A stretch of DNA of 47,514 nt from contig VXLY01000098.1 of the NCBI GenBank assembly GCA_009841335.1, forward strand, positions 1 through 47,514, read 5' to 3'. A model generated the notes under the pieces. The model was not told the origin of the DNA, searched no databases, and saw only the letters and a program-made list of their open reading frames with translations. Position 1 is the stretch's first letter. Each line of letters opens with the position of its first letter. Source of the DNA: Rhodothermaceae bacterium. Its GTDB lineage: Bacteria; Bacteroidota; Rhodothermia; Rhodothermales; Bin80. This document shows, piece by piece, positions 8,428 to 16,586 of the stretch. The translations under genes were made by a program, and so were the position numbers.

Positions 8428-8634
8428 GGCAGTGCACTGGCCACAAATGCGTCGCATCTACGCGTGCTCCATTCCGTGCAAAGGGCTAAACGAACACACC
8501 CTCCCGCGTCATTTGTGTACGTATGGTTGACTATTGGAGATTGGAATCTAACAGTTACCAAGCCTCCAGGCATGCTACTGTGCAGGCTCTTTGAGTTTCA
8601 CCCGAACTGTGCTGAGCCGGAGTATACCCGCCGT
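8428..8634. other. Convergent gap between the ABC ATPase and the recombinase
   Basis: This 207-base gap contains a 10-bp perfect palindrome, CAGTGCACTG, shortly after the ATPase stop, and a weak AGCCT/AGGCT inverted pair further on. Neither has a T-run, so no confident terminator can be named. A recombination site for the neighbouring tyrosine recombinase could lie here, but I see no paired core repeats that would show it. Confidence 0.3.
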
Positions 8635-9510
8635 TTAGATGTTAAGATATTTAGACGAGGACTCGTCTGGCCGCGCATGGGTATACTTACTTGTTGTAGC
8701 AAGAGATCGATGACCTAAGGATTCTTGGACCAAGTGAACTGGCGCCCCACGATCAAGAGCATGAGAGGCATGTGCATGACGCAACCAGTGCGGTGATATG
8801 TTTTTGTCAAACCCAGCTGCTCTCGCTGCATCCCTAACGATACGCCAAATTTGTTGCCTGGACAGTGAACCTCCTTTGCGTGATCGGAAAACAGGATGAT
8901 TAGACTCATTAAACTCGGACTCGGACTTCAATTCCATCAGGTCCTTCCAGATTGTCGCTGGGAGCATTAGCGTGCGCACCTTGCCGCCTTTTCCAAGTAA
9001 GGAAATTTGACCTTGCTGACTTTCTCTTGGAATTAAGGCTCCCCAGTATACGCTTGTCAATTCAGATACGCGTGCGCCAGAGGCGTAGAAAAGCTTGAGC
9101 AGTACACGATTTCGGAGTGTGCGGGCCTGGCTTACAATTGCCACAATATCTTCCTCCAATAATATGCGTTCAGCCAATTTGTCAGGGATGTTCGGCAATG
9201 TAATTGCCACTCCCACATTAAATTGCAAATAACCGATCCTATGCCCAAAGCTGAAGAGGCTCTTGACCGCCGCCAGCTTACGTGCCTGTGTCGAAGGCAA
9301 TGCACCTAGTTTTTTCAAGTGATCTGCCCAGTCCCAGAAATGCTGCAGCTTGATCTCACTCAGCGGTAAATCTACGAAGTCCACAAATTGCTCTACGTCA
9401 CGTGTATAGGCTTCTTGGGAATGTGCGCTTTTTCCTTTTAGCCACAAGCTGATGAGATGCAAATCATCATTTGCCTGACTGGAGCGTGAAGAATTGATCG
9501 GCACAAGCAT
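8635..9510 (-). CDS. Tyrosine recombinase / site-specific integrase (XerC/D-like)
   Basis: The 291-residue protein has the two-domain layout of XerC/D-like recombinases: an N-terminal SAM-like core-binding domain (about 15-105) and a C-terminal catalytic domain. All catalytic residues are visible: Arg in YASGARVSELTSV, Lys in LLGKGGKVRTL, His-x-x-Arg in PHWLRHAHASHAL, His in LGHRSLATTSKY, and the tyrosine nucleophile in SKYTHARP. The C-terminal RPDESSSKYL resembles stand-alone integrase-like recombinases more than housekeeping XerC/XerD. It borders the toxin-antitoxin modules and lies near a base-composition change, which suggests an accessory region. No att duplication could be identified by eye. 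Confidence 0.9.
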   Translation of the reverse strand: MLVPINSSRSSQANDDLHLISLWLKGKSAHSQEAYTRDVEQFVDFVDLPLSEIKLQHFWDWADHLKKLGALPSTQARKLAAVKSLFSFGHRIGYLQFNVGVAITLPNIPDKLAERILLEEDIVAIVSQARTLRNRVLLKLFYASGARVSELTSVYWGALIPRESQQGQISLLGKGGKVRTLMLPATIWKDLMELKSESEFNESNHPVFRSRKGGSLSRQQIWRIVRDAARAAGFDKNISPHWLRHAHASHALDRGAPVHLVQESLGHRSLATTSKYTHARPDESSSKYLNI

Positions 9511-9889
9511 GAGCAGATATGATGATCAGCTTGGATCCAAAATGTCAACAATTGAGTAACCCAACTGGTCCCACGTATATGATTAAAGTACTAGGTATAG
9601 CCGGCGAACCGGAAGTTCCGACAGAAAACTTGTTAATTGGAAACAGCCCACCTCGGTAAACCCAGGAAGCAGTCACTGCTACAGCTACTCGAAACCATCC
9701 CAAACCCCTGATTAAACAAAATAGAGAAATCTTGAGTTTTTATGTGTCGAAGAATGTCGGTGATGCTGCAAATCTAGATCATGCCTACCGGGTTGAACGG
9801 ATTCACCTGCTTACAAGAGGTTCACACGATTCCAAGCCTTGTGCATTTCCCTGTTGGACAAGAAAATGCCATATTCTGCACACTGGGAT
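9511..9889. other. Intergenic region upstream of the recombinase; no convincing gene
   Basis: About 380 bases separate the recombinase start from the end of the Doc-like toxin gene. A 46-codon plus-strand frame from ATG 9519 to TAA 9657-9659 is the best coding candidate, but it has no recognisable motif. Two short palindromes are present: TTGGATCCAA at 9531-9540 and CGGAAGTTCCG at 9610-9620. The first lies about 20 bases before the recombinase start and could be an operator. The rest shows nothing I can support. Confidence 0.35.
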
Positions 9890-10237
9890 TTAAGCCAGAG
9901 GATTGATAACTGTCTTCAGCCACTCGCGAAGTCCATCGTAATCCATTTCGCCCTTAGCGACGAGAACGAACTTGCTAAAAAGTTCAAGATCTACAACGTC
10001 CAACTCGTATCCACTCCTTTGTAGGAGTAGTTCGGTTAAGTATAGGGCGGTGCGCTTGTTACCATCCACGAAAGGGTGGTTTGAAATAATCGCATGGATG
10101 AGCGCTGTAGCCTTTTCGTAGATCTCCAAGTGATAGCCGTGATAAGGTCTACCGAGAGCTGAGAGCAGATCGTTTCTGTTGAGAATCTGAGGGTCAGTGC
10201 CCAGGGCTAACCTGTTGCCTTCCAAGGCATCGTACAA
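9890..10237 (-). CDS. doc: Doc/Fic-family (death-on-curing) toxin
   Basis: Doc toxins are small Fic-fold enzymes that inactivate translation factor EF-Tu by phosphorylation and are neutralised by a co-encoded antitoxin. The frame carries the signature HPFVDGNKRTAL (the Fic/Doc motif HxFxDGNKR), preceded by ATALIHAIISN and followed by LTELLLQRSGYEL, all typical. The TTG at 10237 gives 115 residues. However, in-frame codons from 10264 (ITKRHYKVS, then LYDALEG) match the usual Doc N-terminus, so translation may really begin with a rarer codon (ATC at 10264) that overlaps the antitoxin stop. The upstream partner at 10257-10448 is probably its antitoxin. Confidence 0.82.
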   Translation of the reverse strand: MYDALEGNRLALGTDPQILNRNDLLSALGRPYHGYHLEIYEKATALIHAIISNHPFVDGNKRTALYLTELLLQRSGYELDVVDLELFSKFVLVAKGEMDYDGLREWLKTVINPLA

Positions 10238-10256
10238 GCTAACCTTGTAATGTCTT

Positions 10257-10448
10257 TTAGTGATCGGCCAATAACTTTAGTGCCTCCGCTCTCCGCACCT
10301 TTACTTCCTCTAGGATACGCTTAGAAGTATCACTGATTTTACCGGGCGGATCAATGATATACTGGCCGTCACATACGGAATTGTGTGCACCATTTCGTGA
10401 GTCGCCACGCGCGTCCACATGATCTTTTCTTGCTTTTTGCTTTTTCAT
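10257..10448 (-). CDS. Probable antitoxin partner of the Doc toxin
   Basis: This 63-residue, highly charged protein starts with a basic stretch (MKKQKARKDH) and ends with an amphipathic helix (ILEEVKVRRAEALKLLADH). It belongs to no antitoxin family I can name. The call rests on its position immediately upstream of, and overlapping, the Doc toxin frame, on its small size, and on the paralogue at 10658-10924 that shares the same C-terminal helix. The C-terminal helix would be the likely toxin-binding part by analogy with Phd; that is inference. Confidence 0.6.
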   Translation of the reverse strand: MKKQKARKDHVDARGDSRNGAHNSVCDGQYIIDPPGKISDTSKRILEEVKVRRAEALKLLADH

Positions 10449-10548
10449 CTGCCAAGATCTCTGGATACATTACGCCACTATGTACGCAAATCGTCCCTGT
10501 GAAGTTGCCTCATAGGCTCTTCCCTCCAAACTATCCAACCGAAAGAAA

Positions 10549-10665
10549 TTAGAATGTGGTAGTTGAAATAGGAGCAGGGTACACGGTATCTGAGACTAGA
10601 GTATACCGCCAACTGATTTGCTCAGGGGCATCTATTAGCTTAATCTCGTAAAATTCTCTAGTGAT
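10549..10665 (-). pseudogene. Truncated toxin-like frame after the second antitoxin
   Basis: Directly after and overlapping the second antitoxin gene, a 38-codon frame begins ITREFYEIKLIDAPEQ and stops at TAA (10549-10551). Its first residues line up with the N-terminus of the intact Doc frame (ITKRHYKVSLYDALEG), at the same offset from the antitoxin stop (seven bases). Similarity then ends, and the HxFxDGNKR motif is absent. The simplest reading is a toxin gene truncated after module duplication; a short unrelated coding sequence is the alternative. Confidence 0.45.
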
Positions 10666-10924
10666 CGGCAGACAATCTTAATGCCTCTGCCCTCAGCACC
10701 TTGATCTCCTGGAAAGTTTCTTCACTACTGCGGCTGATCTCAACAGAAGTTATTACGGCGGACTGGTTACTATCTGTTCCGGTTTGTTTTACTCTGCCAC
10801 ACACAAGTACTTGGTTGTGTTCGAACTGATTGATACCTTGAGCCTCTATTGTTAATCCTTGATGTTGTCCAGTGGTGAAACCAGTTGTTGCTAGAAATGC
10901 CCTCGTGCGCGAACTAATGTTCAT
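10658..10924 (-). CDS. Second antitoxin-like protein, paralogous to the first
   Basis: The 88-residue protein ends EETFQEIKVLRAEALRLSADH (its last 20 residues match), nearly the same as the end of the 63-residue antitoxin (EEVKVRRAEALKLLADH). The DNA is also alike around both stop codons (GCCGATCACTAA and GCCGATCACTAG on the minus strand). The N-terminal two thirds differ. It has no intact toxin gene downstream, only the truncated frame at 10549-10665, so it may be an orphan antitoxin that guards against the neighbouring or an invading toxin. Function is inference from paralogy. Confidence 0.55.
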   Translation of the reverse strand: MNISSRTRAFLATTGFTTGQHQGLTIEAQGINQFEHNQVLVCGRVKQTGTDSNQSAVITSVEISRSSEETFQEIKVLRAEALRLSADH

Positions 10925-11025
10925 TGCAGTAATGACAGAACCGTCTAGCTACAAAATCATGCACAAGGATGCGGCTGTATCGGCTATTAACAGTTTCATT
11001 ACTGCTTCCAACATAGGCTAAGGCA

Positions 11026-11226
11026 TCAATCTCTCGCCGCCCGCGCTACGTCCATGGGTACGGGACACACCACATGCCGGGCATAGTCCTCCATGACGGT
11101 AACGTACGGCGATCGTTTCCGTGCCATTCCCCTGTCAGCACTCTGGGCATCAGCGACTATCTCCTTGGCGCGAGTGCTGATTCCGAGCCCTGAGGCATTG
11201 CCTTTGGTCCGGTTAGAACGGGACAT
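11026..11226 (-). CDS. Small hypothetical protein
   Basis: A 66-codon frame from ATG 11226 encodes a basic N-terminal half (MSRSNRTKGNASGLGIS) and a helical C-terminal half (VTVMEDYARHVVCPVPMDV). The same frame could start 10 codons earlier at a TTG. I recognise no family. It is divergent from the secreted phosphatase gene with a gap of 79 bases. The codons are plausible but the evidence that it is expressed is weak. Confidence 0.3.
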   Translation of the reverse strand: MSRSNRTKGNASGLGISTRAKEIVADAQSADRGMARKRSPYVTVMEDYARHVVCPVPMDVARAARD

Positions 11227-11305
11227 ATCCGGTGGCCCGAATTGCTTTTGAATCAAATTTTTGAACCCTTTATGCTATATTATTTGCGCTACATACCCCA
11301 AAGCC

Positions 11306-13375
11306 ATGAGAGTTTTCTTGATCCTGACATTGACCACAATGTCCACATCAGTAGCCTTCGGACAGGCGCTGCCGTTCCATGACGACTTCAACGATGGGGA
11401 CTTTGACGGATGGGAGGTAATAGACGATGTTGAGCCCCAGTTTGGCCCTAGTGACTGGTCCGTTGAATTCGGGGAACTCGTCCAGAAGTCAAATATCTGG
11501 TCCTATGGACCGGTTGAGCTCGAAACCAAATACCACCTCGGCACCCACGTGGCCACCGGAGATAAGAACTGGGCCGACTATTCGTTCAATGCGGTCGTCC
11601 GCAGCTCCGACAATGATGGCGTCGGTCTTATCTTCCGCTACCAGGATGAACGCAACTATTACCGTATCCTGCTGATGAACGACGCGGCATGGTCGGGCCG
11701 CGATTCATCGGGGGTACCTGTCAATACGCCACTGCAGCGCCTGCAGAAGTTCATTGATGGGGAACCGTACATTCTGGCCGAGAATAAAGTCTCGCAGGCC
11801 TATCCGTCAGACTATTTCGCGCTGACTGCGGATGTCCGTGGCGATACGCTGCGGGCCTATCTCAACGGTGACTTAATTCTTTCAGCCTTGGATGACACTT
11901 ACGATTCCGGGCGGATCGGGCTGCTGTCCTATGCCAATACTGGCGCCTATTATGATAGTGTCGCCGTAACTCTAACACCTGTAATCTATAGCGAACCCGA
12001 AGAACGACAATTCATGTACAGAGTCCGTGAGTTCCGTGCCCCATACATCCAGAACCCGACGCAGACCTCAGTGGAAGTGGCCTGGCGTACCGTGGCCCCC
12101 TCAGTAGGCCGTGTGCGGTACGGCATGGAGAAGGGCAATCTCGACCTTGAGGCCGTTGAATCTGAGCAGGTACAAAAGCACCACGTTCGGCTGGATGGCC
12201 TTCAGGTGAGCACGCGATACTTTTACGAGGTATACAGTGGATCTGACCAGTCATCCGATGAAGAGAACTTCAAAACGGCGCCGCGGCACGATCAGAAACA
12301 GTTTTCCTTCCTGGTCCTAGGAGACAGTGGTGTTGATACCCCTACACAATGGCGTGTAGGCGAGCAGATGCGCGCGAGCATGAATGAACGCGAAGTGGAC
12401 TTCGTGGTCCATGTGGGCGATGTACATCAGGGGGCCGGTGATTATTACGATGACATCTACTTCAAACCCTATCGGGAAATCATCAAGAATATCAACATCT
12501 TCACATCGCTGGGTAATCACGATGTGATCACCGATAATGGAAACGTGTATCTCGATGATTTCTACCTGCCGCACAACAATCCGGACAGTACCGAGCGCTA
12601 CTATTCATTCCGATGGGCCAACGCCTACTTCATCGCTCTTGACACGAACGGGGATTTCTCGCCAGGATCGGCTCAGCACGATTTCCTGCTTGAAGCCCTG
12701 ACTGATAGCCTGCGCCGATCCGCGACTTGGACTTTCGTCTATGCGCACCATCCGCCCTTCACTGAATTCTGGACCAACTACTACGGCGACGAGCGTGTCC
12801 AGAACCACCTCGTCCCCATTTACGAAGAATACGATGTGGATATGGTCATGAACGGGCACACTCACAGTTACGAGCGGGGCGAGAAAGAACATGTCCACTA
12901 CCTCGTATCTGGAGGTGGGGGCGGCGGCCTGGACGATTTTTTCGTGGATTACGACCATATCACATTCTCGGATGGGGTGCATCACTTTACGCGCATAGAT
13001 GTGGATGACGATCAGCTCACGGTCACCGCTACCGATCAACACGGCCAGCAGGTAGATCAATTTGTCATCAACAAGTATGCTTCGCTGGATTCCGAAGATG
13101 GCGATTTGCCGAAAGGAATGGGACTGGATCAGAACTTTCCGAATCCGTTTGCGGACTCAACCACAATCCGCTACTCCGTCGTAGACCCGGAAAGAGTCAT
13201 CCTAGACGTTTACGATACGCTAGGCAGAAAAGTAAGCACACTTGTCAACCGCAACCATGCACCGGGCCGCTATATTGTGACCTACAGCCCAATGCATCTG
13301 GCGAGCGGCCAATATACATTCAGACTTACTACTGGCTCAGCCACTCTGACGCGGCCATTTACGATAGTCCGATGA
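11306..13375 (+). CDS. Secreted purple-acid-phosphatase-like metallophosphoesterase with T9SS tail
   Basis: The 689-residue product starts with a signal peptide (MRVFLILTLTTMSTSVAFGQ). A jelly-roll/LamG-like domain follows (about 25-215; FDGWEVIDD, RYQDERNYYRILL), then a fibronectin-like N-terminal domain of purple acid phosphatases (about 240-320) and a metallophosphoesterase domain (about 330-600). Metal-site motifs are LVLGDSG, VVHVGDVHQG, SLGNHDVI, YAHHPPF and MNGHTHSYER. The last 80 residues form a T9SS sorting tail (QNFPNPFADSTTIRY, DTLGRKVSTL, ASGQYTFRL). It probably hydrolyses phosphate mono- or diesters at the cell surface. The frame extends 15 codons upstream, but ATG 11306 gives the clean signal peptide. 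The TonB-dependent receptor gene follows after 220 bases. Confidence 0.88.
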   Translation: MRVFLILTLTTMSTSVAFGQALPFHDDFNDGDFDGWEVIDDVEPQFGPSDWSVEFGELVQKSNIWSYGPVELETKYHLGTHVATGDKNWADYSFNAVVRSSDNDGVGLIFRYQDERNYYRILLMNDAAWSGRDSSGVPVNTPLQRLQKFIDGEPYILAENKVSQAYPSDYFALTADVRGDTLRAYLNGDLILSALDDTYDSGRIGLLSYANTGAYYDSVAVTLTPVIYSEPEERQFMYRVREFRAPYIQNPTQTSVEVAWRTVAPSVGRVRYGMEKGNLDLEAVESEQVQKHHVRLDGLQVSTRYFYEVYSGSDQSSDEENFKTAPRHDQKQFSFLVLGDSGVDTPTQWRVGEQMRASMNEREVDFVVHVGDVHQGAGDYYDDIYFKPYREIIKNINIFTSLGNHDVITDNGNVYLDDFYLPHNNPDSTERYYSFRWANAYFIALDTNGDFSPGSAQHDFLLEALTDSLRRSATWTFVYAHHPPFTEFWTNYYGDERVQNHLVPIYEEYDVDMVMNGHTHSYERGEKEHVHYLVSGGGGGGLDDFFVDYDHITFSDGVHHFTRIDVDDDQLTVTATDQHGQQVDQFVINKYASLDSEDGDLPKGMGLDQNFPNPFADSTTIRYSVVDPERVILDVYDTLGRKVSTLVNRNHAPGRYIVTYSPMHLASGQYTFRLTTGSATLTRPFTIVR

Positions 13376-13595
13376 AAGCGAGTATTCATTGGGGGTGCTC
13401 GCAGGACGGCACAAACTCCAAGAGTGCTCAATATGCGACCATAAAGCGACCGCTGAACATGATTCGGACAGCCCTAACCGGCACATTCAGAGTCCCTCCA
13501 CGTCATGAGCTTTCGCTGTCTTTCATTCTGTTGCACTTACTTGCGTTTTGCTTAAATTGTATTTGGATTTCACACCGTCTCGGTCCACATTGACT
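13376..13595 (+). promoter_or_regulatory. Leader region of the TonB-receptor operon, possible promoter
   Basis: These 220 bases precede the receptor ATG. A TTG at 13541 and TATTTG at about 13559-13564 are spaced roughly like the -33 and -7 elements of Bacteroidota primary-sigma promoters (TTTG and TAnnTTTG), though both are imperfect. A 73-codon frame runs through the region but has no protein-like pattern. I see no terminator after the phosphatase gene, so read-through from it is also possible. Confidence 0.25.
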
Positions 13596-16574
13596 ATGTT
13601 GTCTTACGCGTCGTCTGGATTGTCGGCAGGCCTATTTGGAGGATCGCCCGGGAATTGGGCTGTGCGGTTTACGACCCGGTTGATCCGGACGTGCATTTTG
13701 GCTGGTCTGTTGTTGCTGGTCGGGCAAGGTGTTCAGGCCCAGAGCACAGGCAAAATTTCCGGGGTTGTTTTGGAGGCTGCCACTGAACTCGCGCTACCGG
13801 GAGCCAGTGTATATCTGGAGGAGAACAGGAATCTGGGTGCGGTGACGGCAGCCGATGGCAGCTATGTGATTCTTGGAATCCCCCCCGGCACCTATACCGT
13901 GATGATGTCCTTCGTGGGCTTCGCTACGGTTCGCCATGAAGAAGTTCAGGTCTTTTCGGGACGAACAACATTTGTTGACGGATCCTTACGGGAGGAATTG
14001 CTTGAGGAGGAGGAGATCATTGTCACTGCCGAACGCCCGATTGTGATCCGGGATCGGACCAGCACCGTTTCCTACGTAGATCAGGCCGTCATCGAACGTT
14101 TGCCTGTGCAGGAACTGGGCGAGCTTGTCCAGTTTCAGCCGGGTGTAGTCACCAGCGCCAGCGGAGGACTCCATTTCCGGGGCGGACGCGAAAGGGAAAC
14201 CGCCTATGTTATTGATGGCATTCCGGTGCAAAATGTGTTCTCCCAGTCGGGAGGTAACTCGGTGGATGTGGAAGTTCAATCCGTTCAGGAACTGCAAGTG
14301 TTCACAGGCACATTTGACGCGGAGTTCGGAGGAGCACAATCCGGAATTGTAAGCGTCACCACGCGGGACCCGGCCAGCAGCCTTGAGGGTCAACTGCGCC
14401 TCCAGGCTGGAGATTTCTATGCGAATAACGACGAGATTTTTATTGGGGGAACGGGTTTCGATCCTTTGGCCACCAAGGGAGTAACCCTGACGCTGACCGG
14501 TCCAATCACTGGTGAAAGGCTGGGATTCTTTTTTACCGGACGCTACGAGGATCGAGCAGGGGCTTTGCAGGGGGAGCGCCGATTCACGCCCGAGGATGGA
14601 TTCATAGTTGACACTTATCGTCGGTGGTATCGTGATGTGTACCAGCCGGACGACACACGTCTGATCACGCTGGACTCCGCGCGTACCCCCACAGGAGGCC
14701 TAATTCTGGGGGCGGATGGCAATCCGTTGACTTTTTCATCCGGTGATGGAGAGATCGTACGGATGCAGTGGCGCCAATCACTCACGCTCAATCCGAAAAT
14801 CGTTTTTCGACCTGCATCACGCCTGCACATAACTTACAGCGCGTTGTACAACCGATGGCATGGACAGGGCTACAGCAACGGCCGCCGATATGCACCGGAC
14901 CATAGAAGCACGCAATACTTCAACTCCCTGACTCACATTGTGTCTGCCAAACAGACCTTTGGCAGCAACAAAGTATTGGCACTGAGGGGGTCATACAAGA
15001 CGTTTACAAGCTCCTCCTATGCCTTTGAGTCAATCTCCGATCCTAGGATCCAGTACATCTCGGCCAGCGACGATGTGACTGGGTACAGCCTGGGGGCTAC
15101 GGACAATGGGGAAGGGAGGAGTTCGGAAAGCCAGATTATCGTCTCTGGAGACTTTACGTGGCAGATCAATCCCCGCAACGAATTCAAGTCCGGATTCCAA
15201 TATCGGCAAAACGCCTACACGATAGAAGATCTGGATCGGAGTTGGGTGCATCGTGACAATAAGGATTCCCTCTTCTTAGCGGTCACTTATCCGCCGGCCT
15301 TTGACTATCCGAATTTCTCCGACTATGCGGAGGCAGTTCGCCAGCTGATGCCGGACTTGGTTCCGGAACTTGCCCGATTCGCCGTTGATGACCGGTTTGA
15401 GCAGACTCCCGTTGAGTTTGCGGCATTTGCCCAGAACAAACTTGAGTTTGACCGTCGACTAGTGATCAAACTGGGTGTACGATTTGAGTACTTTGATGTC
15501 CGGGAAAATCGTCTAATTGACCCACGTACCCCTACCGACCGTATTGGCCGGGCCGACAATTTTGAGCCCACCCCGTCTAAAATGTATCTTAGCCCGCGTG
15601 TAGGTATCTCCTATCCCTTTTCGGAGCGGGGAGCATTCCGCGTGGCCTACGGTCACTTTATACAGATGCCCGCCTATCGGGAAATGTTTAAGAATCCCGT
15701 GTTTGCCACCATCAATGTCGGCCGCTTGGAGGGCCGCTCGGTCGGCAACCCGGATCTGGAGCCCGAACGGACCATCAAGTACGAAATGGGCCTGCAACAG
15801 CAGTTGTCGTCGTCCATCGGGCTGGACATAAACCTGTTCTATAAAAATATTCGCAACCTGTTGGGGACAGAAATTCTGGGCACGCTGGATAACATCCAAT
15901 ACACGCGTACCGTGAACAGAGACTACGGGCTCGTACGAGGCGGGACGATTTCCCTGATTACCCGACCCGAAGGGATACTGCTGAGCGCCACTTTGGATCT
16001 GACATATTCCGATGCGCGTGGAAGCTCGTCCAGTCCGGGCGACGTGGCCAATATTGTCATCGCTGGCAGGTCCGGCGAAGTGGGTGACCTGTTTCTGGAG
16101 CGCCAGATCATTCCTCTCAACTGGGACCAGACGCTCACCCTAAACGCTACCGCCAATTTCGGGCGACCGGACAACTGGAGTGTCGGCTTTATTTCTCAAC
16201 TTGCCACCGGACAGCCTTATACACCGTCTTTCCTGGACCCCAATCTGGACTTCCCGGACAATGAATTCGACAACGCGCTCAAAAAGCCAGTGCTGTTTAC
16301 GTTCGACCTTACGGCCGAAAAACGTATCTCACTAGGACGGTTTTCCTATGGTCTGCGAGTTCAGGTGGAAAATGTATTCAATTACCTCAACGAACTGTTT
16401 GTGGATAGTGTATCAGGCCGGACAGGCCAGATAATCCGGCTGCCGGAGGTACAGGCGGATCGGGACATGGTCACCGAGTATGTCGGATTATTCACACGTC
16501 AGGAAGCAGACAATATCCCGAACTGGTATTCTTCACCCAGAAAGATCCTGTTCAACGTAACCGTTAATTTTTGA
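13596..16574 (+). CDS. TonB-dependent outer-membrane receptor with carboxypeptidase-regulatory N-domain
   Basis: The 992-residue protein has a membrane-spanning signal segment (LIRTCILAGLLLLVGQGVQA, ending near residue 49), then a carboxypeptidase-regulatory-like beta domain (GKISGVVLEAATELALPGAS to VGFATVRHEEVQV). The plug domain follows (LVQFQPGVVTSASGG, YVIDGIPVQNVFSQ, EFGGAQSGIVSVTTRDP), and then a long beta-barrel ending in an aromatic residue (LFNVTVNF), as outer-membrane proteins do. Such receptors take up large or scarce substrates using TonB energy. No SusD partner is adjacent; large T9SS-tailed proteins follow instead, 12 bases downstream. Substrate is unknown; a phosphorus-containing compound is possible given the preceding secreted phosphatase. 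ATG 13596 is chosen over a start 16 codons earlier because it better fits the signal segment. Confidence 0.9.
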   Translation: MLSYASSGLSAGLFGGSPGNWAVRFTTRLIRTCILAGLLLLVGQGVQAQSTGKISGVVLEAATELALPGASVYLEENRNLGAVTAADGSYVILGIPPGTYTVMMSFVGFATVRHEEVQVFSGRTTFVDGSLREELLEEEEIIVTAERPIVIRDRTSTVSYVDQAVIERLPVQELGELVQFQPGVVTSASGGLHFRGGRERETAYVIDGIPVQNVFSQSGGNSVDVEVQSVQELQVFTGTFDAEFGGAQSGIVSVTTRDPASSLEGQLRLQAGDFYANNDEIFIGGTGFDPLATKGVTLTLTGPITGERLGFFFTGRYEDRAGALQGERRFTPEDGFIVDTYRRWYRDVYQPDDTRLITLDSARTPTGGLILGADGNPLTFSSGDGEIVRMQWRQSLTLNPKIVFRPASRLHITYSALYNRWHGQGYSNGRRYAPDHRSTQYFNSLTHIVSAKQTFGSNKVLALRGSYKTFTSSSYAFESISDPRIQYISASDDVTGYSLGATDNGEGRSSESQIIVSGDFTWQINPRNEFKSGFQYRQNAYTIEDLDRSWVHRDNKDSLFLAVTYPPAFDYPNFSDYAEAVRQLMPDLVPELARFAVDDRFEQTPVEFAAFAQNKLEFDRRLVIKLGVRFEYFDVRENRLIDPRTPTDRIGRADNFEPTPSKMYLSPRVGISYPFSERGAFRVAYGHFIQMPAYREMFKNPVFATINVGRLEGRSVGNPDLEPERTIKYEMGLQQQLSSSIGLDINLFYKNIRNLLGTEILGTLDNIQYTRTVNRDYGLVRGGTISLITRPEGILLSATLDLTYSDARGSSSSPGDVANIVIAGRSGEVGDLFLERQIIPLNWDQTLTLNATANFGRPDNWSVGFISQLATGQPYTPSFLDPNLDFPDNEFDNALKKPVLFTFDLTAEKRISLGRFSYGLRVQVENVFNYLNELFVDSVSGRTGQIIRLPEVQADRDMVTEYVGLFTRQEADNIPNWYSSPRKILFNVTVNF

Positions 16575-16586
16575 TCTGCATTCGTT

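Noticed and set aside
9519..9659. A possible 46-residue small gene upstream of the recombinase.
   Set aside because: It is short, has no known motif and no clear ribosome-binding site; mentioned only in the intergenic entry.
13372..13593. A 73-codon frame between the phosphatase and the TonB receptor.
   Set aside because: It overlaps the phosphatase stop, has no motif, and its composition is unlike the neighbouring genes; treated as leader DNA.
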